NCBI RefSeq assembly: GCF_014203125.1
Contig: NZ_JACHIH010000008.1
Span: forward strand, 1 to 64,000
DNA length: 64,000 nucleotides
Reading direction: 5' to 3'
DNA from: Rhodopseudomonas rhenobacensis
GTDB lineage: Bacteria > Pseudomonadota > Alphaproteobacteria > Rhizobiales > Xanthobacteraceae
The notes beneath the pieces were generated by a model. The model had not been told where the DNA came from and searched no databases. It saw only the letters and a list, made by a program, of their open reading frames with translations. The position numbers and the translations under genes were made by a program. Below are positions 46,310 to 54,967 of the stretch, piece by piece. Positions within the stretch are counted from its first letter, which is position 1, and each line of letters opens with the position of its first letter.

Positions 46310-46343
46310 GCTGCCCTGATCAGTCAGCGCCGCGACGTCCTCC

Positions 46344-47183
46344 CTACAGCCACCGCTTTCGGCGCTTGAAGCTCTTCAGGTTCTTGAAGCTCTTGCGTTG
46401 GTCGCCGGCGCCGCCGAGGTAGAATTCCTTGACGTCCTCGTTGTCGCGCAGTTCGTCGGCGGTGCCGTCGAGCACCACCTTGCCCTGTTCCATGATGTAG
46501 CCGTGGCTCGCCACCGAGAGTGCTGCGCGGGCGTTCTGTTCGACCAACAGGATGGTGACGCCGAGGTCGCGATTGATTTGCTTGATGATCGAAAACACCT
46601 CTTTCACCAGCAGCGGCGAAAGCCCCATCGACGGCTCGTCCATCAAGATCATCTTCGGCCGCGCCATCAGCGCGCGGCCGATCGCCAGCATCTGCTGCTC
46701 GCCGCCGGACAGATAGCCGGCGAGGCCGGTGCGCTCCTTCAGCCGCGGGAAGTAATTGTAGACCATCTCGATATCGGCGCCGATCTGGTTGTCGTTGCGG
46801 GTGAAGGCGCCGAGCCGTAGGTTCTCCAGCGAGGTCATGTCGGAGATGATGCGGCGGCCCTCCATCACCTGGAAGATGCCGCGGCGCACGATCTTGTAGG
46901 GATCGATGCCGTCGATCCGCTCGCCGTTGAAGTTGATCTCGCCGCGGGTGACTTCGCCGTCCTCGGTCTTCAACAGGCCGGAGATCGCCTTCAGCGTCGT
47001 CGACTTGCCGGCGCCGTTGGCGCCGAGCAGCGCCACGATGGCGCCCTGCGGCACGTCGAGGCTGAGCCCGCGCAGCACCAGGATCACGTCGTCATACACC
47101 ACCTCGATGTTCTTGACGCTGAGCAGCAGTTGAAGCGTCGGAGCAGCCGCATCGCGGATGTCGGTTTGCGAGTGGGTATCCAC
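46344..47183 (-). CDS. livF: Branched-chain amino-acid ABC transporter ATP-binding protein LivF-like
   Basis: 279 residues (GTG start). Walker A G-A-N-G-A-G-K-S-T, signature L-S-G-G-E-Q-Q-M, Walker B M-I-L-M-D-E-P-S-M-G-L-S-P and V-E-Q-N-A-R mark LivF. It resembles the missing partner of the livG-ligase-livH-livM-livK operon upstream (57723-50925), but two glycan genes lie between. The C-terminal tail is basic and Lys/Ser rich (K-S-F-K-N-L-K-S-F-K-R-R-K-R). Likely substrate class: branched-chain amino acids or carboxylates activated by the adjacent ligase. Confidence 0.9.
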   Translation of the reverse strand: MDTHSQTDIRDAAAPTLQLLLSVKNIEVVYDDVILVLRGLSLDVPQGAIVALLGANGAGKSTTLKAISGLLKTEDGEVTRGEINFNGERIDGIDPYKIVRRGIFQVMEGRRIISDMTSLENLRLGAFTRNDNQIGADIEMVYNYFPRLKERTGLAGYLSGGEQQMLAIGRALMARPKMILMDEPSMGLSPLLVKEVFSIIKQINRDLGVTILLVEQNARAALSVASHGYIMEQGKVVLDGTADELRDNEDVKEFYLGGAGDQRKSFKNLKSFKRRKRWL

Positions 47184-47365
47184 GGACGTTTCTCCACGAT
47201 TAGTAGCGTCCGCCCGTTCCGGGCGATTGTTTCAGCGGAGTTGCGTCCGCTGTTGCCGAAGCATGATCCGGAACGGCCGCGGGCGCAATCGTCCGGTCCG
47301 CAAAAAACGTTGGCTTCTCGAGGGAGGCTCTCGGCGACACCGCATGTCGCGGCCGGACGGGTAGT

Positions 47366-49522
47366 CTAGGCCGGCGGTAGCAGGTGGCGTCGCAGCCAGC
47401 GCAACGGCGCGGTCCATCGCCAACTGCGCGAGGCGCGAAGCGCGTCGCGCTCCGTCTGCAGGCCGTTGCGCTGTTGCCGCAGCCGGTCGCGCTCGGTCGC
47501 GACGATGTCCTGCGCGAGTCTGAGATTGGCGTTGCTTGCCGACAGTGCGGCGCGCTCCGCGGCCGCGTATTGGTAGGCTTGGGCAAGCGTGTCGTTGCGC
47601 GCGCTCAGGTCGCGGTTGGCCGCAACGAGAGCGTCGCATGCGGCGGTTTGTCGATCGAGCTCGCGTCGCAATGGTTCGGAGACCGTTTCGTCGGTCCGCG
47701 GCCCGGCGCCGAACAACTCGCAGCCCTCGTCGAGCTGCGCGCGCAGGCGGTCGAGCCACTCGCGCAATTCGGCGCTGTCGCCCTCGGCCGCCATGGCGAT
47801 CAGCACCTGGTAGGTCTCGCGGACCAGCGCCGGCTGGGTCTGCAACTCGTCGATCGAGGCCCGTTGATGGTAGAGCTCCTCGGTCAGGAGCCGGTCGACC
47901 TCCGCCTCGGAGGATTCCGACGGCTGCCAGGCAACGCCGGTGGCCTCGGCGGCACGGCGCAAATGCCCGCGCCAATCGCCGAGGAAGCTTTCCAGGCGCA
48001 ACACATAGCGCGGCATGTCCCGCGACGCATACTCGGCGTCGAGCACGTGCCGCAGCCAGATCAGCAACGACTTGGCGACGTCGAAACCGTCCCGGCGCCG
48101 CAGCGAGGCGGCGACTTCCAGCGGGTGCCTAATCGGCAGGATCGCCACGGCGGCAAGGTCCAGTTCCGGCAGGATCGATGCGATCAGCGGCACGAAACGG
48201 CAAATCCGCGGGTCTTTGATCAAGATCAGCGGCGCGTCATCGAACTCTTCGATCAGCACCGCCTTGATCAGCTGACGATGGCGTTGCGCCGCGCGGGTCT
48301 CGATCCATCGCGGGTCGAAGCGGCGGCAGTCGTCCCATGACGAGCCGGCGGCGGCGAGCATCGCGTCGTTGGCGGCGGCGAGCAGCGAGCTTTCCCAATA
48401 ACCCTTCGGATTGGCGTGGTTGGCCGGCATCAGGTGCTTCGGGCCGGCGGCGCCCAGCGCGTTGATTGCGCCGGCCAGAGCCGACGTGCCGCTGCGATGC
48501 ATGCCGAGCACCAGGATGGCCTGTCGCTGCGGCCCCGATCCATGCGCGTCCCGCGGCGCAATTCGCCCGCTCTGCGCGCGCAGCGGCAACCGGGCCTGCA
48601 GCCATCGCGTGACCTCGTCCGGAAGCTCGAGCCTGCCGTCGAAGATCGGATTCGATCCGGCGTGTTCGGCGGAAAACAGATCGTGATAATGCAGATGTAC
48701 CAGCCGCGGCGGAATCGGCGTGGTCAGCTGGTCGATCAGGTGCATCGGGAAATTATGCGAGGCGGGCAGCTCCTCGACTGCGTGATGCCCGGTGACGGCG
48801 GCCAGCGAGATCGCCGCCTGGCTGGTGCCCCAATAGGCTGTCGCTGCGCCGCCCAAGAGTCCAGTGCCGGTGCGGATGGTCGGACCGCAGTCGGTCCATG
48901 GCTTCATCTCGGCGTCGACCAGGCGTCGGAAGATCTCTTCGGTACGTGAAAACAGGCCGCAGCAGCGTCGCGCCGCCACCAGCCCGCCATTGTAGCTGGC
49001 CCGCACCGCCTGGCGTTCGACGGTGGTCTCGAGCAGCGGAAGCGCATCGCAGTCGACGTCGACCAGCGCGCAGAGCCCTCGCCAGTAATCGTCGAACCCG
49101 TCGCCGCTGCCGGTGCTGCACATCCCCTTGACGTCGACCGGCCTGGCCGCGACCGAACTGTCGCGCAGCGCGAAGTCGGGTTCGGCAATGAAGATGGTGT
49201 CGCTGTCGAGCTGCACCAGGACCGGGGGGCCCGGACGGCGCTCGGCAAAGGCGAGTGCGTGGACGCGATACGAGCTGCCGTATTGTGGGCAACAACTGTC
49301 GATTTCAATCGGCAGATAATCCGCCCGGAGCCGGTCGAACGCGCGGATCGAGGCCTCGGAGGGGCGCCGATCGCTCCGCGGCGAAATCACCGTGATCGGG
49401 CAATCCGCGTATGTCCCGGCAAACCGCCGGATGCTTTCGCATAGTAACAAGGCCTGGGCTTCGAGAGCGCCGGCCTCCGCGATCATAACGAACTCTACGG
49501 AATACTCGGGCTTTTTCAGCAT
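47366..49522 (-). CDS. Glycosyltransferase-sulfotransferase fusion with C-terminal coiled coil
   Basis: 718 residues. Residues ~1-310 have a GT-A-like plan with L-D-S-D-T (Asp106-x-Asp108) and Y-N-G-G-L-V-A-A. Residues ~335-560 are a sulfotransferase-like P-loop protein: G-M-H-R-S-G-T-S at 340-347, K-D-P-R-I-C-R, and P-I-R-H-P-L-E-V-A-A-S-L-R-R as the 3'-phosphate motif. The last 100 residues are a coiled coil ending S-R-S-W-R-W-T-A-P-L-R-W-L-R-R, like the 39633 protein. It probably acts in surface glycan sulfation with PAPS from cysDNC. It sits, with the GT2 gene at 49769, between livK and livF. Confidence 0.75.
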   Translation of the reverse strand: MLKKPEYSVEFVMIAEAGALEAQALLLCESIRRFAGTYADCPITVISPRSDRRPSEASIRAFDRLRADYLPIEIDSCCPQYGSSYRVHALAFAERRPGPPVLVQLDSDTIFIAEPDFALRDSSVAARPVDVKGMCSTGSGDGFDDYWRGLCALVDVDCDALPLLETTVERQAVRASYNGGLVAARRCCGLFSRTEEIFRRLVDAEMKPWTDCGPTIRTGTGLLGGAATAYWGTSQAAISLAAVTGHHAVEELPASHNFPMHLIDQLTTPIPPRLVHLHYHDLFSAEHAGSNPIFDGRLELPDEVTRWLQARLPLRAQSGRIAPRDAHGSGPQRQAILVLGMHRSGTSALAGAINALGAAGPKHLMPANHANPKGYWESSLLAAANDAMLAAAGSSWDDCRRFDPRWIETRAAQRHRQLIKAVLIEEFDDAPLILIKDPRICRFVPLIASILPELDLAAVAILPIRHPLEVAASLRRRDGFDVAKSLLIWLRHVLDAEYASRDMPRYVLRLESFLGDWRGHLRRAAEATGVAWQPSESSEAEVDRLLTEELYHQRASIDELQTQPALVRETYQVLIAMAAEGDSAELREWLDRLRAQLDEGCELFGAGPRTDETVSEPLRRELDRQTAACDALVAANRDLSARNDTLAQAYQYAAAERAALSASNANLRLAQDIVATERDRLRQQRNGLQTERDALRASRSWRWTAPLRWLRRHLLPPA

Positions 49523-49768
49523 TTGGGCTCATGACACTCAAAGGGAACCTGAGAGAAGAGCTCAGTCGTTGGGCCAATGCAGGATGGCCGGCGGTTCGCA
49601 CGTATTGATCGGTTTGTTGCCAATTACAGCCGCCGGCTCCCAGTTCCGGGTAATCGCCAGCAAAAACCGTCGTCGACCGGCAAGCCTTAGCCTATTGATG
49701 TGCGAGCGTCGACGCCTTGGTTTGGTTGTATCGATGACGCGGACGTACGTCATTATTTCTGCGCGCAA

Positions 49769-50860
49769 TCACTCCGAGGGGCGAGCCAACCGGATCGTGA
49801 AGCCTGTCGCGAGGCCGCGGCTCAGGGTCGCCAGGGCGGCAATCATGTCGAGCTTGACGCAGCGGCGCAACGTCGCAAACCGACCTTGCAGATCGGCCGG
49901 GGGACTGTTCAGGATTCGCGCCATCAGGCTCCGCGTCAATTGCCGCGCGGCCTCGTCGTCCTCGGCGCGCGCACGCGGCCGGGCTGCCAGAAAGCGCTGC
50001 AATACCGTCAGGATGGTCCGATAGGCAGCCTCCCGCCGTGTGGCGTCCACGATCTCGAACCCTCGCAGGAAATGCGACACATCGCCCGCGGCGGCATTGT
50101 CGTAGAGCTCATAGCTCAGGCCGAGACCGGCCCATAAGGCTTCGCGGATCGGGTGGGTTCTGCTGCGCGGGTTGTTCGCGTTGGTTGCGGTGAGACCCTG
50201 CGGATTCAGCCGATAGCGGGTCAACGGTTCGGCGAGGTTGCGGGCGCGGCACAGCGGCAGCAGGGCGGCCCACAGATAATGATCCTGCGACACCAGTTCC
50301 TCGGGCCGATAGCGTCCCGCGGCCTCGAAACAGCTGCGACGAAAGGCGACGGTGGAGTGATAGAACGGATTGTGGAACAGGATGGTCCAGCGGATTTCGA
50401 GATCGCTCTCGGGCATCTTCTGTAGCCGATGAAAATGCCCGGCCTCGTCGATCAGGTCGACCGCGCTGCCGACCAGGCCAAGCTCGGGATCGGCCGCCAG
50501 CGCCGCCACCAGCTCAGCGATATGGCGGGGTTCGGCGATATCGTCGGCGTCCAGCCGAATGATGATGTCGGCGCGGGCTGCCGCGATGCCGCGATTGGCG
50601 GCCTCCGCGGCGCCGAGATTGGTCGGATTGGTGACGATCCGGATCCGCGGATCGCGCTGCGCCAGCTCGTCAAAGACCGCAGGCCGGCTCGATCCGTCGT
50701 CGACGATGATGAACTCGAAATCACGGAAGTCCTGCCGAAGAATGCTGTCGACCGCCTCGTCGAGAAAGCGCTGGTCGTTATAGACCGCCATCACCACCGC
50801 CGCCTGGGGGCGGCCAGGATCCGGCGCGACGGCTGCGTGCGGCGACGTGCTGATAGCCAT
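49769..50860 (-). CDS. Family 2 glycosyltransferase
   Basis: About 363 residues from the ATG at 50860 (a GTG at 50899 lies inside the hairpin after livK). GT-A motifs are V-V-M-A-V-Y-N-D, V-D-D-G-S-S, I-R-L-D-A-D-D and the H-S-T-V-A-F-R-R/Q-D-H-Y-L-W acceptor region. Typical of glycan-assembly GT2 enzymes that use nucleotide sugars in the cytoplasm. It lies between livK and the GT-sulfotransferase gene, all on the minus strand. Confidence 0.87.
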   Translation of the reverse strand: MAISTSPHAAVAPDPGRPQAAVVMAVYNDQRFLDEAVDSILRQDFRDFEFIIVDDGSSRPAVFDELAQRDPRIRIVTNPTNLGAAEAANRGIAAARADIIIRLDADDIAEPRHIAELVAALAADPELGLVGSAVDLIDEAGHFHRLQKMPESDLEIRWTILFHNPFYHSTVAFRRSCFEAAGRYRPEELVSQDHYLWAALLPLCRARNLAEPLTRYRLNPQGLTATNANNPRSRTHPIREALWAGLGLSYELYDNAAAGDVSHFLRGFEIVDATRREAAYRTILTVLQRFLAARPRARAEDDEAARQLTRSLMARILNSPPADLQGRFATLRRCVKLDMIAALATLSRGLATGFTIRLARPSE

Positions 50861-50884
50861 CCTCAATTCGCGAACTCCGGCGTT

Positions 50885-50912
50885 GCGCTCCTTCCGCACG
50901 GGGAAGGAGCGC
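50885..50912 (-). terminator. Strong hairpin downstream of livK
   Basis: GCGCTCCTTCC (50885-50895) pairs perfectly with GGAAGGAGCGC (50902-50912). It begins about 12 bases after the livK stop on the minus strand. There is no T-run, so it may act as a partial terminator or 3'-end stabiliser, as is common after genes for abundant binding proteins. Confidence 0.55.
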
Positions 50913-50924
50913 TTCGCAATTATA

Positions 50925-52205
50925 TCACCATCCCGCCCATTCCGCCTTGCGCGGCAGGTCGATGGTCTTGACCTTTTCGAGCTTGACGGTGCCTTTCTTG
51001 ATCAGGTCGTTGAGGTCGCCGTCGGTCGGGCCGGAGACGCGCGAGCGATACAGGTCGACCTTGAGCGTCCCGCGATGGTCCTTGTCGGTCCAGGTCGAGG
51101 GATTGCAGACGCCTTCCATCCCGGCCGGCACCCAGTCCTTCTTCTGATAAAAACCCTTGGCGACGTTCTCGCCGGTGGCGCCGCCGTTCGCCGCGGCCCA
51201 TTCCAGCGCCTCCTTCATGTACAGCGCGCTGCAGACCCCGGCGATGTAATGCACCGGCCGATAGACGGTGCCGGTGGGGTCGGAGATCTTGGAAATCTCC
51301 TGCACGGTCTTCATGCCGGGAGCATCGCCGCCCCAGCCGACCGCGGTGCGCAGCGGGAAGATCACGCCGTCGGCGGCGTCGCCGGCGGTCTTGGCGGCGT
51401 TCTCGTCCATGCCCCAGACGTTGCTCATGAACTGCACGTCGACCCCGGCGGTCTTGCAGACCTTCATCACCGAGATGTTCGACGCCGCGGTGTTGCCCAG
51501 ATAGGCGTAGTTGGCGCCTGCGCTTTTCAGGCTGAGGCACTGCGCGCTATAGTCGCCCGGCGCCAGCGCGAAGACCAAGGGCGGCAGCACCTCGAAGCCG
51601 AGCTCTTTCGCCATCGCTTCGCCGGCCGCCTTCGGCGCGTTGGGATAGGGGTGGTTGGCGCCCATATGGACGAATTTCGGCTTGCCGGATTTGCCCTTGG
51701 CCTTCCAGTCTTCCGCCGCCCAGGTCAGTTCGGCGCGCAGCGCGTCGGAATAAGAGGGACCGTAGAAGAAATTGTACGGCGCGGCCTTGGCCTTGCCGCT
51801 GCTGCCTTCGGGATCGGTCAATGCCGCCGCATAGGAGCCGGACATGTCGGGGATCTTGTCGTTGGCGAGGAAGCCGGTCAGCGCCTCGGTGTCGGCGGTG
51901 CCCCAGCCCATGATCGCCGCGACCTTGTCGCCGCCCGACCATTTCTTGTACAGCGCGATCGCGCGCGGCACCTGGTAGCCGTAATCATTGGTGTCGACGG
52001 CGAGCTGCTTGCCGCCGACGCCGCCGTGCTTGTTGACCCAGGCGAAGGTGTCGGCGACGCCCTGGCCGTAGGGCGTGCCGACGTCCGAGGTGCCGCCGGA
52101 ATAGTCGGCGAGATGGCCGATCGCGATCTGCGCCTGCGCGCCGGCGGCAAAGCCCGCGATCACGAGCGCCAGCGAGGCGGTGCCCAACAAGGATTTCATC
52201 GTCAT
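50925..52205 (-). CDS. livK: Branched-chain amino-acid type ABC transporter substrate-binding protein
   Basis: 426 residues from the ATG at 52205 with GGAGGAC seven bases upstream; the longer frame to 52451 is not used. Signal peptide M-T-M-K-S-L-L-G-T-A-S-L-A-L-V-I-A-G-F-A-A-G-A-Q-A then the mature periplasmic part: H-L-A-D-Y-S-G-G-T-S-D-V-G-T-P-Y, M-G-W-G-T-A-D-T-E-A. It belongs to the Peripla_BP_6/LivK family; the specificity is probably hydrophobic amino acids or aromatic/short acids given the neighbouring AMP-ligase. Follows livM by about 56 bases. Confidence 0.92.
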   Translation of the reverse strand: MTMKSLLGTASLALVIAGFAAGAQAQIAIGHLADYSGGTSDVGTPYGQGVADTFAWVNKHGGVGGKQLAVDTNDYGYQVPRAIALYKKWSGGDKVAAIMGWGTADTEALTGFLANDKIPDMSGSYAAALTDPEGSSGKAKAAPYNFFYGPSYSDALRAELTWAAEDWKAKGKSGKPKFVHMGANHPYPNAPKAAGEAMAKELGFEVLPPLVFALAPGDYSAQCLSLKSAGANYAYLGNTAASNISVMKVCKTAGVDVQFMSNVWGMDENAAKTAGDAADGVIFPLRTAVGWGGDAPGMKTVQEISKISDPTGTVYRPVHYIAGVCSALYMKEALEWAAANGGATGENVAKGFYQKKDWVPAGMEGVCNPSTWTDKDHRGTLKVDLYRSRVSGPTDGDLNDLIKKGTVKLEKVKTIDLPRKAEWAGW

Positions 52206-52261
52206 GTTGTGTCCTCCGGTGATTTTTCGTTGACGTTTCATTCGATCGTTGCGGTCCCGCC

Positions 52262-53335
52262 TCAATGCGAGAACGGGTAGAGTTTCCAGTAGGTCTTGAT
52301 CTGCCGCCAGCGATGCGCCAGCCCATCGGGTTCGAAGATCAGGAACAGGATGATGATCACCCCGATGGCGATCTCGCGTAAGAATGTCAGGTTGTTGTTC
52401 AGCGACAGCGCGCGGTCGATCGCGCTCCCTTTCAAGCCGGCGGAGAGCCATTCCATCGATTCCGGCAGCAGCACCACGAAGGCGGTGCCCATCAGCGTGC
52501 CCATGATCGAGCCGGTGCCGCCGATGATCACCATGGCGAGAAAGATGATCGAGCGCTCGATGCCGAAGCCTTCGTTGGAGACCACGAGCTGATAATGCGC
52601 GTAGAGCGCGCCGGCGATGCCGGCGAAGAACGCGGCCAAGCCGAACGACAGCGTGCGATATTTGGTGAGGTTGATGCCCATGATCTCGGCGGAGAGATAA
52701 TGGTCGCGCACCGCCACCAATGCGCGGCCGTCGCGGGTTCGCATCAGATTGGTGACCAACAGATAGCTCGCCAGCACATAGGCCAGCACCACGTAGAAAT
52801 ATTGCCGGTCGCCGCGCAGCACATAGCCGAAGAGCGAGAACGGCTGTGCCATCGCCGGCACCGAGCCGCCACTAAACCATTCGGCGCGCGAGAAGAAATC
52901 CAGCAGAATGTACTGCGCCGCCAGCGTGGCGATGACCAGATACAGCCCCTTCAGCCGCGCCGCCGGCAAGCCGAACACGAGCCCGATCAGCGCGGTCAAG
53001 AGGCCGGCCAGCGGAATCGCGAAGAACACCGGGATCGGCAGGGTGTTGGAGATATAGGCCGAGGTGAAGGCGCCGAGCAGGAAGAACGCGGCGTGGCCGA
53101 TCGAGATCTGCCCGGTGAAGCCGACCAGGATATTCAGCCCGAGCGCGGCAATGCCGTAGATGCCGATCTGAATCAGGATGCTCAGCCAATATTCGGAGAG
53201 CAGCAGCGGCGCGAAGCACACCAGCACGATGCCGGCGAGTGCCGCGTTGCGGCTCATCGGGGTTGGGAAGATCGTGGTGTCGGCGGCGTAGGAGGTGCGG
53301 AAATCGCCGGCCGGAATGATCGAAGGTGTGGCCAT
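52262..53335 (-). CDS. livM: Branched-chain amino-acid ABC transporter permease LivM
   Basis: 357 residues from the ATG at 53335. About nine transmembrane segments; the family marker G-L-N-I-L-V-G-F-T-G-Q-I-S-I-G-H-A-A-F and the cytoplasmic coupling loop A-V-R-D-H-Y-L-S-A-E-I-M-G are present. Forms the inner-membrane channel with LivH. Five bases after livH. Confidence 0.94.
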   Translation of the reverse strand: MATPSIIPAGDFRTSYAADTTIFPTPMSRNAALAGIVLVCFAPLLLSEYWLSILIQIGIYGIAALGLNILVGFTGQISIGHAAFFLLGAFTSAYISNTLPIPVFFAIPLAGLLTALIGLVFGLPAARLKGLYLVIATLAAQYILLDFFSRAEWFSGGSVPAMAQPFSLFGYVLRGDRQYFYVVLAYVLASYLLVTNLMRTRDGRALVAVRDHYLSAEIMGINLTKYRTLSFGLAAFFAGIAGALYAHYQLVVSNEGFGIERSIIFLAMVIIGGTGSIMGTLMGTAFVVLLPESMEWLSAGLKGSAIDRALSLNNNLTFLREIAIGVIIILFLIFEPDGLAHRWRQIKTYWKLYPFSH

Positions 53336-53340
53336 AAGGA

Positions 53341-54234
53341 TCAGATCCGTTCGATGTCTTTGGTGCCGAACAGCCCGTAGGGCTTGATCATCAGGATGAT
53401 GATCAGCACGTAAAACGGCGCCACCTCGTAGAGATTGCCCCAGTGCAGATATTCGCTGTCGACATATTGGGCGACGTTTTCCAGAAGCCCGATGATCAGG
53501 CCGCCGACCACCGCGCCGCCGATACTGTCGAGGCCGCCGAGAATCGCTGCGGGAAACACCTTGATGCCGTAAGTGGACAATCCCGACGACACGCCGTTCA
53601 CCACCGCGACCACGACGCCGGCGACCGCCGAGACGGTCGCCGAAATCGCCCAGGCCATCGCGAACACGCTTTTCACCGAAATGCCGAGCGACTGCGCGAC
53701 CTGCTGGTTGAACGCGGTGGCGCGCATCGCCAGACCATATTTCGAGACCTTGAAGAACCAGGCCATGCCGATCATCATCGCCACCGAGACGACCAGGCTC
53801 ATGACATAGACGGTCTGGATCTGCAGTCCGGCGAACGAGACTGACTGGCTCTCGAACACCCGCGGGAACGGCTGCGGGCTGACGCCGTAGATCCACTTCA
53901 GCGCCGCCTGGAACACGGTGGACAGCGCGATCGTCACCATGATCACCGAGATGATCGGCTCGCCGATCATCGGCCGCAGCACCACGATCTGCACCGCGAT
54001 GCCGAAGCAGAACATGAACGCCAGGGTGATCGGCATGCCGACATAGAACGGCACCTGATATTTGGTCAGCAGCGTCCAGCACACCCAGGCGCCGATCAGC
54101 AACAGTTCACCCTGCGCGAAATTGACGACCTGCGTGGCCTTGTAGATCAGCACGAAACTCATCGCCACCACGCCATACAGCGTGCCGACCACGAGGCCGT
54201 TGACCAGCAGCTGGATCAGGAGCTGGGAATTCAT
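53341..54234 (-). CDS. livH: Branched-chain amino-acid ABC transporter permease LivH
   Basis: 297 residues from the ATG at 54234 (codons up to 54309 are non-conserved). Eight hydrophobic segments; N-G-L-V-V-G-T-L-Y-G-V-V-A, N-F-A-Q-G-E-L-L-L-I-G-A and the coupling loop M-R-A-T-A-F-N-Q-Q-V-A-Q-S-L-G are LivH features. Between this start and the AMP-ligase end (54968) lie about 730 bases with palindromic elements and a DUF559 gene on the opposite strand. Confidence 0.94.
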   Translation of the reverse strand: MNSQLLIQLLVNGLVVGTLYGVVAMSFVLIYKATQVVNFAQGELLLIGAWVCWTLLTKYQVPFYVGMPITLAFMFCFGIAVQIVVLRPMIGEPIISVIMVTIALSTVFQAALKWIYGVSPQPFPRVFESQSVSFAGLQIQTVYVMSLVVSVAMMIGMAWFFKVSKYGLAMRATAFNQQVAQSLGISVKSVFAMAWAISATVSAVAGVVVAVVNGVSSGLSTYGIKVFPAAILGGLDSIGGAVVGGLIIGLLENVAQYVDSEYLHWGNLYEVAPFYVLIIILMIKPYGLFGTKDIERI

Positions 54235-54323
54235 TTGGGGAGAGCTCCGGGCTGACGGAAGCGTTGGATTTTGGTAAACTCGACCCGTTGGGTGGTATAA
54301 GATTTCCACGCGTGCTGAGCTAA

Positions 54324-54384
54324 CCTCTCCCCGCTCGCGGGGAGAGGTCGGATCATCGCGCAGCGATGATCCGGGTGAGGGGGC
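54324..54384 (+). repeat. Palindromic element A (double hairpin), left of DUF559 gene
   Basis: CCTCTCCCCGC (54324-54334) pairs with GCGGGGAGAGG (54337-54347). CGGATCATCGC (54349-54359) pairs with GCGATGATCCG (54363-54373). A purine tail GGTGAGGGGGC ends at 54384. Elements B and C nearby share this plan. Confidence 0.9.
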
Positions 54385-54392
54385 GTTTCCTC

Positions 54393-54758
54393 ATGCGAGA
54401 AGCTAACGACGTTCAAACCGCGCGAGCCAGGCGGTTGCGACGCGCCGCAACTGACGCCGAGAACGCGCTGTGGCAGCGGCTTCGCGCGCGTGCGTTGGAT
54501 GGCCACAAATTTGTGCGGCAGGAGCCCGTCGGCCCTTACACCGTGGATCTGATCTGCCGCGAACGTCGGCTGATCATCGAGGTCGACGGCGGGCAGCATG
54601 CCGACAGCGCGACGGACGCGGCGCGGGACCAATGGCTGCGAGATCACAATTATCGCGTGCTGCGGTTCTGGAACAACGACGTGTTGAGCAACATGACTGG
54701 AGTCTTGGAAACCATTGCCGCCGCCCTTGCTGAGGCGCCCCCTCACCCGGATCGCTGA
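54393..54758 (+). CDS. DUF559 (Vsr-like endonuclease fold) protein
   Basis: 121 residues from the ATG at 54393; an earlier ATG at 54366 lies inside element A. The core is the DUF559 domain: A-E-N-A-L-W-Q-R-L-R, G-H-K-F-V-R-Q-E-P-V-G-P-Y-T-V-D, L-I-I-E-V-D-G-G-Q-H and V-L-R-F-W-N-N-D-V-L. The D...E-V-D-G arrangement suggests a PD-(D/E)xK-type nuclease site, as in very-short-patch repair enzymes. The Shine-Dalgarno (GAGGGGG) is supplied by element A and the last codons lie in element B. It is antisense to the liv operon. Confidence 0.85.
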   Translation: MREANDVQTARARRLRRAATDAENALWQRLRARALDGHKFVRQEPVGPYTVDLICRERRLIIEVDGGQHADSATDAARDQWLRDHNYRVLRFWNNDVLSNMTGVLETIAAALAEAPPHPDR

Positions 54759-54794
54759 CGCGATCCGACCTCTCCCCGCAGGCGGGGAGAGGTG
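54737..54794 (-). repeat. Palindromic element B, inverted copy right of DUF559 gene
   Basis: The reverse complement of 54737-54794 begins CCTCTCCCCGCCTGCGGGG and ends GTGAGGGGGCGC, matching element A in the opposite direction. Its second hairpin is shorter (GGATCGC/GCGATCC type). It overlaps the DUF559 3' end, which finishes with the stop near 54758. Confidence 0.88.
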
Positions 54795-54869
54795 AACGTG
54801 TGGCGACGCTTCGGCTAATCTTTCCACGCCTGCGATGGTGAGGTGATTCTGCTGAGTCGCCGCGCGCGA

Positions 54870-54930
54870 CCTCTCCCCGCTTGCGGGGAGAGGTCGGATC
54901 ATCGCGCAGCGATGATCCGGGAGAGGGGGC
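54870..54930 (+). repeat. Palindromic element C, direct copy
   Basis: CCTCTCCCCGC (54870-54880) and GCGGGGAGAGG (54883-54893), then CGGATCATCGC/GCGATGATCCG, and a purine tail ending GGGGGC at 54930. Nearly identical to element A, and in the same orientation. It lies immediately downstream (minus strand) of the AMP-ligase stop. Confidence 0.9.
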
Positions 54931-54967
54931 ATTGCGACGGGATTGGGCTTTTCACAAATCACCCCGT

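Noticed and set aside
54324-54930. Possible CRISPR-like array from the three similar palindromic copies
   Set aside because: Copies are irregularly spaced, in both orientations, and one spacer is a gene; no cas genes are present.
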